Positions 1-6,808 of a DNA stretch of 17,296 bases are shown one piece after another; the stretch's first letter is position 1; every line of letters begins with the position of its first letter. The stretch spans positions 1 through 17,296 of the forward strand of contig JBEVIU010000037.1 of the NCBI GenBank assembly GCA_040510575.1, given 5' to 3'. The position numbers and the translations under genes are program-made. The notes beneath the pieces were generated by a model, which was not told where the DNA came from, made no database searches, and was given only the letters and a program-made list of their open reading frames with translations. Source of the stretch: DASUMF01 sp040510575 (GTDB lineage: Bacteria; Actinomycetota; Acidimicrobiia; IMCC26256; DASPTH01).

Positions 1-397
1 GGTGGCGCTTCACCGATCCTTCCGAGATGCCGAGCGCGGTTGCGACATCGGCCGCTTTCATGTCATCCCAGTAGGTGAGGAGCACGACGGCCTGTTGGCG
101 CCGGCTGAGTTGGCGCACCGCCGCCATGATCTCTGGTTCGATCGCATCGTTGACCTGTTCCTCGCGTCGATCGACGCGCTGTTCCCTGGCTCGACGTGTC
201 GTGTCCGCGCGGAGCTTCCGTCGCGCCTCGTTCTGCACCGAACGGACCAGGTACGCGCCGGGGTTGCGCACCGCAGGCCATCGGGGCGATGCGAGCGCTC
301 GGACGACGGCCGCAGAGACGACATCGGCCGCGTCGTCCGGCCCGACCACGACGGTGGCGAGGCGGATGAGCAAGGGCGCGTGCTCGGCGTAGACCAC
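1..397 (-). CDS. ECF-type RNA polymerase sigma factor, 3' end beyond the window
   Basis: Translating the minus strand from a GTG at 397 gives an open frame that runs off the left edge (132 complete codons). It begins MVYAEHAPLLIRLATVVVG, typical of region 2 of small sigma factors. A basic linker follows, then a region-4 helix-turn-helix with RRQQAVVLLTYWDDMKAADVA and the recognition-helix stretch LGISEGSVKRH at the edge. This matches the SigE/ECF-like sigma-70 family, which directs RNA polymerase to stress or envelope promoters. The start was chosen because AAGGAGG lies five bases upstream of the GTG. There is no usable ATG, so other frames look like the gene at first glance. It is divergent from lon, with 233 bp between the two starts. 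Any anti-sigma partner would lie beyond the left edge. The family call is firm; the regulon is unknown. Confidence 0.88.
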   Translation of the reverse strand, partial: MVYAEHAPLLIRLATVVVGPDDAADVVSAAVVRALASPRWPAVRNPGAYLVRSVQNEARRKLRADTTRRAREQRVDRREEQVNDAIEPEIMAAVRQLSRRQQAVVLLTYWDDMKAADVATALGISEGSVKRH

Positions 398-402
398 GCC
401 GT

Positions 403-409
403 CCTCCTT
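403..409 (-). promoter_or_regulatory. Strong ribosome binding site of the sigma factor gene
   Basis: AAGGAGG on the minus strand, five bases before the GTG at 397. This near-perfect Shine-Dalgarno site decides the start against two tandem GTG codons slightly further upstream. Confidence 0.75.
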
Positions 410-466
410 CCGACTCCCCACCACACCTCCCTCGACCTCGCCGACCCCCGGATCGGGTGACTCTCT

Positions 467-496
467 CACGCCCGAATTGTCCACGCCCGGATCGTT
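467..496. repeat. Imperfect 15-bp tandem repeat in the sigma/lon intergenic region
   Basis: Two adjacent copies, CACGCCCGAATTGTC and CACGCCCGGATCGTT, match at 12 of 15 positions. They lie in the 233-bp region between the divergent sigma factor and lon starts. They could be a regulator binding site, or simply reflect local base composition. I see no good sigma-70 promoter hexamers around them. Confidence 0.35.
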
Positions 497-566
497 CGGG
501 TATCGAAATCCGATGTAGATGGTCGGGAATGCGGGCAGCCCTCGGGGGGTTCCGTCTCTACGTAAT

Positions 567-578
567 GGTGTAATCACC
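567..578. promoter_or_regulatory. Small dyad upstream of lon, possible operator
   Basis: GGTGTAATCACC, with 4-bp arms around TAAT, sits about 50 bases before the lon start in a slightly AT-richer patch (TACGTAATGGTGTAATC). The patch could hold the lon -10 region and an operator. It is not the known HspR/HAIR motif, and no convincing -35 is visible, so this is a weak call. Confidence 0.25.
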
Positions 579-630
579 CACCTGGAGGCCCTGCTGATGA
601 CAGGACCTGCAAGCGAATCGTGGAGACGAG

Positions 631-3048
631 ATGCCGACAACCGAGTACGACACGGGGACCCCCGAGACCGGTCCCTTCGCCCTTCCTCTCCTCCCGCTGC
701 AGAGCGGCGTGGTGCTGCCCCAGATGGTCGTGACCCTCGCGCTCGAGTCGTCGGAGGCCCGCGACGCGGCCGACGCCGCCCTCGACGCCGACGGTCGTCT
801 CGTGCTGGTGCCCCGCACCGGCGAGGGCTCGTTCGCTGCCATCGGCACGATCGCCCGCATCGAGAGCGACGGTGAGCTGCCCAACGGCCAACGGGCCGTG
901 GTGTTGCGCGGACTGGCCCGGGCACGGGTCGGTGGTCCCGCGGTCACCGAGCACGCTGGTGTGTGGGTCGAGGTCGACCCCGTCGCCGAGACGGCGGAGA
1001 CGTCGGGGCGCGCCCGCGAGCTGGCTCGCGAGTACAAGGCCATCGTGCGCGGGATCGCGCAACGACTCGGCTCACCCCGGATCGCCGACGCACTGCAAGG
1101 CGTCGACGACCCCGGCGCGCTCGCCGACATGTCGGGCTGGTCGCCCGATCTGTCGCTGACCCGCAAGATCGAGCTGCTCGAGACGATCGATCCGGAAGCC
1201 CGGATCGACCTTGCCCTCACCTGGGCGCGCGAGACGCTGGCCGAGCTCGAGGTCGGGGAGCAGATCCGCTCGCGGGTGACCGACGGGATGGAGAAGACCC
1301 AACGCGAGTTCATGTTGCGTCAACAGCTCGACGCGATCCGCAAGGAGTTGGGTGACGGCGCCGACGACGGCGATGCAGTGGCCGAGTACCGCGAGCGCCT
1401 CGCCGCGCTGACGGTGCCCGACGACGTGCGTGAGGCCGCGACGCGCGAGATCGACCGGCTCGAGCGGATGAGCGAGCAGAGCCCCGAGCACAGCTGGATC
1501 CGCACCTGGCTCGACACCGTGCTCGAGCTGCCGTGGGGCACCCGGTCGGAGGATCAGCTCGACGTGCAGGAAGCACGCGTGATCCTCGACGCCGACCACA
1601 CGGGTCTCGGTGACGTGAAGGACCGCATCGTCGAGTTCCTCGCGGTGCGCAAGCTGAGAGCGGAGAGAGGAATGGACGTCAGCCGTGGCGATCCCGCCAC
1701 CGCCTCCGTGGCTGAACGGCAAAGGGGCGCCGGCGCGATCCTGGCGTTGGTGGGTCCTCCGGGTGTGGGCAAGACGTCGCTCGGTGAGTCGGTCGCGCGG
1801 GCGCTCGGTCGTGAGTTCGTCCGGGTCGCGTTGGGTGGTGTCCACGACGAAGCTGAGCTTCGTGGTCACCGACGCACCTACGTCGGTGCGCGGCCTGGCC
1901 GCGTCGTGCGGGCGCTCACCGAGGCGGGCACGATGAACCCGGTCGTGCTGCTGGACGAGGTCGACAAGCTCGGCAACGACTGGCGCGGCGATCCGTCCTC
2001 GGCGCTGCTCGAGGTGCTCGACCCCGCGCAGAACCACACGTTCCGCGACCACTACCTCGAGGTCGACCTCGACCTGTCCGACGTGGTGTTCCTCGCGACC
2101 GCGAACGTGCTGGACACGATCCCCGGCCCGTTGCTGGACCGGTTGGAGATCATCCGCCTCGACGGCTACACCGAGGACGAGAAGGTCACGATCGGCCGCG
2201 ACCACCTGCTCGCGCGTCAGTTCGAGCGCAACGGTCTCGTGGCCGACGACGTGGTGGTGACCGACGCCGCGCTGCGGCGGGTCGTCGTCGACTACACGCG
2301 TGAAGCGGGTGTGCGCGGGCTCGAGCGGGAGCTCGGGAAGCTGCTCCGCAAGACCGCCGCACGCCTCGTGTCAACCGATGGATCGGCGACGCCGATCGTG
2401 ATCGACGCCGACGACGTCGTGGCGGCGCTGGGTCGCCCGAAGTTCTTCGCCGAAGTCGCGGACCGCACCGGTGTGCCCGGCGTGGTCACCGGGTTGGCGG
2501 TCACGGGCGCGGGCGGCGACGTGCTGTTCGTCGAGGCCAACACGATGGACGGCGAAGGGCTGACCCTCACCGGGCAGCTCGGCGACGTCATGAAGGAGTC
2601 GGCGCAGATCGCGCTCTCGTACGTGCAGGCGCACGCGGAGGCGCTCGGCGTCGACCCCGCCGCCACCCGCCGTCGCTTCCACGTGCACGTGCCGGCCGGC
2701 GCGATCCCGAAGGACGGCCCGTCGGCAGGGATCACGATGACGACCGCGCTCGTGAGCGTGCTCACGGGCCGACCGGTGAAGGCCGGCTTCGCCATGACCG
2801 GCGAGGTCACGCTCCAGGGTCGGGTGCTCCCGATCGGAGGGGTGAAGCAGAAGGTGCTGGCCGCGCAACGCGCGGGTGTGCACACGGTGGTGTTGCCGCA
2901 GCGCAACGGCCCCGACCTGGACGACGTGCCCGAGGCGGTGCGTGACGTCATGACCTTCCACCTGGTCGACGACGTCCGTGACGTGCTCGAGCTCGTCCTC
3001 GATCCTTCGCCCGAGCGGGCGGAGGAGGGTGCCGACGTGGCGGCGTAG
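631..3048 (+). CDS. lon: ATP-dependent protease La (Lon)
   Basis: An 805-residue cytoplasmic AAA+ serine protease that unfolds and degrades misfolded and selected regulatory proteins. The order is an N-terminal LON substrate-binding domain (about 15-210), a helical region, an AAA+ module with Walker A GPPGVGKT at 375-382 and Walker B VVLLDE ending D442-E443, then the protease domain. The catalytic dyad is Ser698 in PKDGPSAG and Lys741 in GGVKQK. Their 43-residue spacing equals that of E. coli Ser679/Lys722. Length is normal for LonA. The ATG follows GGAG by about six bases. An insertion of about 20 residues relative to E. coli Lon lies just before Walker A (about 345-366) and is rich in charged and small residues. 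The gene ends two bases from the convergent DUF1801 gene with no clear terminator. Confidence 0.97.
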   Translation: MPTTEYDTGTPETGPFALPLLPLQSGVVLPQMVVTLALESSEARDAADAALDADGRLVLVPRTGEGSFAAIGTIARIESDGELPNGQRAVVLRGLARARVGGPAVTEHAGVWVEVDPVAETAETSGRARELAREYKAIVRGIAQRLGSPRIADALQGVDDPGALADMSGWSPDLSLTRKIELLETIDPEARIDLALTWARETLAELEVGEQIRSRVTDGMEKTQREFMLRQQLDAIRKELGDGADDGDAVAEYRERLAALTVPDDVREAATREIDRLERMSEQSPEHSWIRTWLDTVLELPWGTRSEDQLDVQEARVILDADHTGLGDVKDRIVEFLAVRKLRAERGMDVSRGDPATASVAERQRGAGAILALVGPPGVGKTSLGESVARALGREFVRVALGGVHDEAELRGHRRTYVGARPGRVVRALTEAGTMNPVVLLDEVDKLGNDWRGDPSSALLEVLDPAQNHTFRDHYLEVDLDLSDVVFLATANVLDTIPGPLLDRLEIIRLDGYTEDEKVTIGRDHLLARQFERNGLVADDVVVTDAALRRVVVDYTREAGVRGLERELGKLLRKTAARLVSTDGSATPIVIDADDVVAALGRPKFFAEVADRTGVPGVVTGLAVTGAGGDVLFVEANTMDGEGLTLTGQLGDVMKESAQIALSYVQAHAEALGVDPAATRRRFHVHVPAGAIPKDGPSAGITMTTALVSVLTGRPVKAGFAMTGEVTLQGRVLPIGGVKQKVLAAQRAGVHTVVLPQRNGPDLDDVPEAVRDVMTFHLVDDVRDVLELVLDPSPERAEEGADVAA

Positions 3049-3050
3049 CC

Positions 3051-3503
3051 CTACGTCGAGAGCTCGGCGCGCACTGCCTCGTAGGCCGCGATGAACTCCT
3101 CGACCGACGTCCGCGCGATCGCTTCGCCGACCACGTCGAGGGGGACATCGTCGAGCTTGCGGAAGCGCACGCAGCTCTTGCCCATGTCGAGGCGTTTGCC
3201 CGTGGCCTGCCAGCGCTCCTTGAACCAGCGGGCGTCGTAGTCGTTCGCGTAGATGCCCATCAGGTACAGCGACAGGTGCCGCTTCTGGTTCGCGAGCGAC
3301 GCGACGCCGAGCGGCTCGCCGTTGTAGGTGTCGGGGTAGCGCTCGAGCGGGACGTAGTACGCGATCATCCCGTGCTGCATGCCCTCGACGAACCCGTCGG
3401 GCAGGTTGGTGAGGATCGCGCGGCGAACCGCGTCGATGGTGGTCCGCCGATCGTCGGGTACCTCGGCGAGGTACTGCTCGACGGTGGTCGCTTCGCTCTG
3501 CAT
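3051..3503 (-). CDS. DUF1801 (YdhG-like) domain protein
   Basis: A 150-residue soluble protein that starts MQSEATTVEQYLAEVPDDRR and carries the family pattern of an N-terminal 'V..YLA.VP.dRR..i..vR..I...LPdGFvEGMQ..MI.Y.VPL' followed by SLANQKRHLSLYLMGIY. This is the DUF1801/YdhG fold, whose members are sometimes labelled iron chaperone-like by structural resemblance to frataxin; no reaction is established. The inner ATG at 3503 is preferred because GAGGGG precedes it and it matches the usual N-terminus. A longer reading frame adds an unlikely Arg/Gly-rich stretch. It lies downstream of the importer operon on the same strand, but a 100-bp gap with a TATCCT box suggests its own promoter. Confidence 0.88.
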   Translation of the reverse strand: MQSEATTVEQYLAEVPDDRRTTIDAVRRAILTNLPDGFVEGMQHGMIAYYVPLERYPDTYNGEPLGVASLANQKRHLSLYLMGIYANDYDARWFKERWQATGKRLDMGKSCVRFRKLDDVPLDVVGEAIARTSVEEFIAAYEAVRAELST

Positions 3504-3530
3504 GCTGCGCCCCTCACGTGAAGTTCCGGA

Positions 3531-3536
3531 AGGATA
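3531..3536 (-). promoter_or_regulatory. Candidate -10 box for the DUF1801 gene
   Basis: TATCCT on the minus strand, 27 bases before the ATG at 3503, in the gap after the importer operon. There is no recognisable -35 at 17-18 bp, so only the -10 is suggested. Confidence 0.35.
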
Positions 3537-3578
3537 CGCCGCAGAACATCGGCCCCGATACACCTGCCGTTGATGCAC

Positions 3579-3606
3579 CTGGACGCGAGTCACTGGACGC
3601 GAGTCA
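3579..3606. repeat. Perfect 14-bp tandem duplication at the end of the OppF gene
   Basis: CTGGACGCGAGTCA occurs twice without a gap, at 3579-3592 and 3593-3606. The second copy contains the OppF stop codon (3604-3606 read on the minus strand), so an identical TGA follows 14 bases downstream. This looks like a recent slippage duplication. Confidence 0.8.
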
Positions 3607-4698
3607 GTCGAGCGCGTCCGGGTTGGTGAACTCGATCTTCTCGCCCGGCGCGAGGGGGAAGTGGCACGCGACGTACTGGCCCGCGCTGGAGGCCTCCTGG
3701 CCGAACGCGCCGGGAGCAGGGCGGATCACGGGCTCCTCGTCGGCACAGATCGCCTGCGCCTTCGGGCAACGGGTGCGGAAGCGGCAGCCACTCGGCGGGT
3801 TCGTGGGGGAGGGGAGCTCACCCCCGAGCTGCTTGCGGTCGTCGGGACGCTGGGTCGGATCGGGCACCGGGATCGCCGACAGCAGCGCCGCGGTGTACGG
3901 GTGCGCGGGACGCTCGTAGAGCACGTCGGGTGGGCCGACCTCGCACAGCTTCCCGAGGTACATGACCGCGACGCGATCGCTCACGTTCTTCACCACGGCG
4001 AGGTCGTGGGCGATGAACAGCAGCGTGAGCCCGAAGCGCGTCTTCATGTCGGCGAGCAAGTTGAGGATCTGTGCCTGGACCGACACGTCGAGCGCGGAGA
4101 CGGGCTCGTCGCAGATGATGAGCGCAGGCTCCGTGATCACCGCCCGCGCGATGGAGATGCGTTGGCACTGACCACCCGAGAACTCGTGCGGGCGCCGGTC
4201 ACGCGCGCTCTCGGGATCGAGGCCGACCGTCGCCAGCATGTCGTCGACGCGCTGGTCGCGCGATCGACCATCTCCCGCTTGGCCTCCGCCCGCCTTGCTC
4301 TGTCGGGCCCCTTTCCAGATGTCGATTCCCTCGGCGACGATGTCGCCCACTTTGCGGCGCGGGTTGAGTGACGAGATCGGGTCCTGGAAGATCATCTGCA
4401 TCTTCGGGCGCAACGCGCGGAGCGCGCGGCCCTTCAGCGCGGTGAGCTCCACGGACTCGAACTGCACCGTGCCGCTCGTGGGTGGTGGGAGCTGGATCAG
4501 GGCGCGACCGGTGGTCGATTTTCCGCAGCCTGACTCGCCGACCAGTCCGAGCGTTTCGCCCGGGAGGATGTCGAGGCTGATCCCCGACACCGCTTGCACC
4601 TTCGCGCCGCGGCCCGCCGGGAACTCGACGCGCAGCTCCTCGGCGCGCAACAGCGCGGTTCCCTCCGCACGCAGGTGCGCGGTCCCGATGCCGGCCAT
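3604..4698 (-). CDS. oppF: Peptide-type ABC importer, ATP-binding subunit (OppF/DppF-like)
   Basis: A 364-residue cytoplasmic ATPase that powers uptake of peptides or related solutes. It shows Walker A GESGCGKST (54-62), the Q-loop in MIFQDPISSLNPR, signature FSGGQCQR (173-180; Cys where Arg is usual), Walker B ALIICDEP (192-199) and H-loop His231. The C-terminus carries the oligopeptide-transporter extension with GCRFRTRCPKAQAIC, the Cys-rich segment common in this family. A Gly/Arg-rich insertion sits at about 131-150. The ATG at 4698 overlaps the stop of the upstream ATPase as TGATG, so the two are translationally coupled. A longer reading frame would extend into the upstream gene and adds only the frame-shifted repeat tail of OppD. 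The substrate cannot be read from sequence; Opp, Dpp and nickel-type importers share these features. Confidence 0.93.
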   Translation of the reverse strand: MAGIGTAHLRAEGTALLRAEELRVEFPAGRGAKVQAVSGISLDILPGETLGLVGESGCGKSTTGRALIQLPPPTSGTVQFESVELTALKGRALRALRPKMQMIFQDPISSLNPRRKVGDIVAEGIDIWKGARQSKAGGGQAGDGRSRDQRVDDMLATVGLDPESARDRRPHEFSGGQCQRISIARAVITEPALIICDEPVSALDVSVQAQILNLLADMKTRFGLTLLFIAHDLAVVKNVSDRVAVMYLGKLCEVGPPDVLYERPAHPYTAALLSAIPVPDPTQRPDDRKQLGGELPSPTNPPSGCRFRTRCPKAQAICADEEPVIRPAPGAFGQEASSAGQYVACHFPLAPGEKIEFTNPDALD

Positions 4699-5828
4699 CA
4701 GCTGACCGTCTCCCCGCCGGCAACCGAGCTCCCCGATGCTGAGATCCCCGGTGCAGAGATCCCCGATGCAGAAATCTCGGCAGCCCGCGCGCGGTTGCGT
4801 TCGCGCGCCGCAATGCCTTCCTGGGTGCCCACCGGGAACCAGCAACGGAACCGGTGTCCGGGCGTCGGGCCGTCGATCAGGGGCGGCTGCTCCTCGCGGC
4901 AGCGATCCTGCACGTATTCGCAGCGATCAGCGAAGCGACAGCCCGTCGGCGGCGCGACGAGGTCGGGTGGGCGCCCGGGGATCGCGCGCAGGCGCGTGTG
5001 CGACGGGTCGGTCACCTTGGGGATCGACTGCAGCAGTGCTTCGGTGTACGGCATCTTCATCTGTGCGAACAGGGTGGCGGTCGGTGCCTGCTCGACGATC
5101 TGCCCGGCGTACATGACGACGACGTCGTCGGTGCGGCCGGCGACCACCCCGAGGTCGTGGGTCACGAGCACGAGCGCCATGAACCGCTCCCGCTGCTGGG
5201 CTTCGAGCAGATCGAGCACCTGCGCCTGCACGGTCACGTCGAGCGCGGTCGTCGGCTCGTCGGCGAACAACAACTGCGGACCCGCGGCGAGCGCGACCGC
5301 GATGCACACGCGCTGGCGCAGGCCACCCGACAGCTGGTGCGGGTACTGGCCCATGCGTTCCTCGGCGTCGGGGACGCGCACCGAGGTGAGCAGCGACACT
5401 GCGAGCTCTTGGGCGAAGTCCCGCGACACGTCGAGGTGGGTGCGGATCGACTCGGTGATCTGCTTGCCGATCTTCATCACCGGGTTGAGCGACGTCATCG
5501 GGTCCTGGAAGACCATCGCCATGTGTTGACCCCAGTACTTGCGCATCGCCTTCGGGCCGAGGTTCCCGATCTCCTCGCCCTCGAAGCGGATCGAGCCGTG
5601 ACGGACCACGCCGCGCTTCGGTAGCAGCCCCATGATCGAGCGCGAGAGCACGGTCTTGCCCGAGCCCGACTCGCCGACGATGCCGAGCGTGCGGCCCCGG
5701 TCGAGCGTGAACGACACGCCGTCGACCGCGTGCACCAGCCCGCGGTCGGTGTCGAAGTGCGTCTTCACGTCGACGACCTCGAGCAGGGTGCTCGCGTCGG
5801 AGGCGTCGATGTTGGTGGTGTCGCTCAC
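4698..5828 (-). CDS. oppD: Peptide-type ABC importer, ATP-binding subunit (OppD/DppD-like)
   Basis: A 376-residue partner ATPase. Walker A is GESGSGKT (52-59), Q-loop MVFQDPMTSLNP, signature LSGGLRQR (166-173), Walker B LLFADEP (186-192), and LVTHDLGVV holds the H-loop. The C-terminal family extension with GCRFADRC and a second Cys pair is present. The GTG start at 5828 overlaps the stop of the upstream permease by four bases (GTGA) and has GGGAGGG six bases before it. After the conserved end, about 30 residues form a low-complexity tail of five-residue units (ISASG, ISAPG, ISASG) encoded by a 15-bp tandem repeat. The tail is unlikely to be part of the core fold and may tolerate variation in length. 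Together with OppF it would form the heterodimeric motor of the importer. Confidence 0.93.
   Translation of the reverse strand: MSDTTNIDASDASTLLEVVDVKTHFDTDRGLVHAVDGVSFTLDRGRTLGIVGESGSGKTVLSRSIMGLLPKRGVVRHGSIRFEGEEIGNLGPKAMRKYWGQHMAMVFQDPMTSLNPVMKIGKQITESIRTHLDVSRDFAQELAVSLLTSVRVPDAEERMGQYPHQLSGGLRQRVCIAVALAAGPQLLFADEPTTALDVTVQAQVLDLLEAQQRERFMALVLVTHDLGVVAGRTDDVVVMYAGQIVEQAPTATLFAQMKMPYTEALLQSIPKVTDPSHTRLRAIPGRPPDLVAPPTGCRFADRCEYVQDRCREEQPPLIDGPTPGHRFRCWFPVGTQEGIAARERNRARAAEISASGISAPGISASGSSVAGGETVS
4726..4785. repeat. 15-bp tandem repeat, four units, in the 3' end of the OppD gene
   Basis: Units at 4726-4740, 4741-4755, 4756-4770 and 4771-4785. The middle two are GAGATCCCCGGTGCA and GAGATCCCCGATGCA; the outer two are diverged. 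The unit length is a multiple of three, so the frame is kept and a Gly/Ile/Ser pentapeptide repeat results on the minus strand. Confidence 0.85.
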
Positions 5829-6808
5829 AGCGCACCCTCCCGTACATCGAACCTCGCGCGGATCACGTCGCCCAACATGTTGAGCGCGAGGACGGTGAAG
5901 AAGATCATCAGCGCGGGTTCGAACACCACGTGTGGCGCGCGCTGGAGGTTGATGCGCCCGATCGCGATCATGTTGCCCCACGTGGGCGTGTCGGGTTCGA
6001 CGCTCGCGCCGAGGATGGCGAGCGTTCCCTCGGCGACGATCGCCACCGCGACGCCGAGCAGCGCGATCGAGATCATCGCGGGCAGGACGTTGGGCAGCAC
6101 CTCGCGAAGCAGGATGCGACGGTGCGTTGCGCCCTGCGCCCGTGCCGCGAGCACGAACTCGCGCTCCGACCAGGTGAGCGTGCTGGCACGCGTGATGCGC
6201 CCGAGCACCGGCACCGAGACGAGACCGAGAGCGAGGATCAGCGCAACGGTGGGATCCACGCCGCCTGAGCCGGGCGCCGACGGGTCGGTGCGGAGGATCA
6301 CGACGAGCGTGAGGGCCAGGATCACCGCGGGGATGGCGAGGAACACGTCGAGGAGGCCGCTCACGACCACGTCGACCTTGCCCCGGAAGTAGCCGCCGAC
6401 GAGGCCCAGCGCGCCGCCGAAGATGAAGCCGATCACGACCGCGAGCGTGGCGACCAGGAGCGTGGTGCGGCCTCCCCAGATCAGGCGCGACAGCATGTCG
6501 CGCCCGTTGAAGTCGCCACCGAGGAGATGACCGGGTGCGCTGCCGGCGTCGGCCAACGGGCCGCGGCGCGCGATCTCGGTGATGCTCTCCTTCGGGTCGT
6601 CGATGGGGAGCACGGGCGCGAGCACCGCCAGGCCGATCACCAACGCGAGCCAGCCGATCGACAGCCAGCCGGTGATCCCGATCCCCTTGCCGCGACGCCG
6701 CGGCGCGGGGCCGGTCTCGACCGCGGCGATCTCGATGGTGCCGGCGTCGACCGGCATGCCGCGGCCGGCCGCGTCCTGGACCAGTCCGGTCAGCGGGTCG
6801 TCAGGCAT
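5825..6808 (-). CDS. oppC: Peptide-type ABC importer permease (OppC/DppC-like)
   Basis: A 327-residue inner-membrane permease of the BPD_transp_1 family. A cytoplasmic N-terminal tail of about 45 residues is followed by TM1 (about 46-66), a loop with LLGGDFNGRDMLSRLIWGGRTTL that matches the OppC/DppC 'GTD..GRD..SR...G.R.SL' signature, and further membrane helices. The EAA loop (EFVLAARAQGATHRRILLREVLPN, about 217-240) contacts the ATPases. The ATG at 6808 overlaps the OppB gene by eight bases, and the 3' end overlaps OppD by four. The N-terminal tail is longer than in E. coli. The family assignment is secure; the substrate is unknown. Confidence 0.93.
   Translation of the reverse strand: MPDDPLTGLVQDAAGRGMPVDAGTIEIAAVETGPAPRRRGKGIGITGWLSIGWLALVIGLAVLAPVLPIDDPKESITEIARRGPLADAGSAPGHLLGGDFNGRDMLSRLIWGGRTTLLVATLAVVIGFIFGGALGLVGGYFRGKVDVVVSGLLDVFLAIPAVILALTLVVILRTDPSAPGSGGVDPTVALILALGLVSVPVLGRITRASTLTWSEREFVLAARAQGATHRRILLREVLPNVLPAMISIALLGVAVAIVAEGTLAILGASVEPDTPTWGNMIAIGRINLQRAPHVVFEPALMIFFTVLALNMLGDVIRARFDVREGAL

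Noticed and set aside
58..426. A minus-strand ATG frame of 122 codons over the sigma factor
   Set aside because: It is an out-of-frame Ser/Arg/Thr-rich shadow; the neighbouring frame starting with GTG contains the sigma regions.
526..556. A possible ECF-type promoter for lon (GGAAT ... CGTC)
   Set aside because: The spacing between the elements (22 bases) is too long for the usual 16-18, and the match to GGAAC is incomplete.
1072..2205. A minus-strand open frame of 377 codons inside lon
   Set aside because: It is the mirror of conserved Lon sequence (Walker A and B regions) and has no domain of its own.
3549..3560. The palindrome ATCGGCCCCGAT after the importer operon, considered as a terminator
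   Set aside because: The arms are only 5 bp with a 2-base loop, and there is no T-run, so it cannot be a normal hairpin terminator.
4699..4845. A longer N-terminus for OppF
   Set aside because: It translates the OppD repeat tail out of frame, is not part of the ATPase fold, and would give a 148-base overlap instead of the one-base TGATG coupling.
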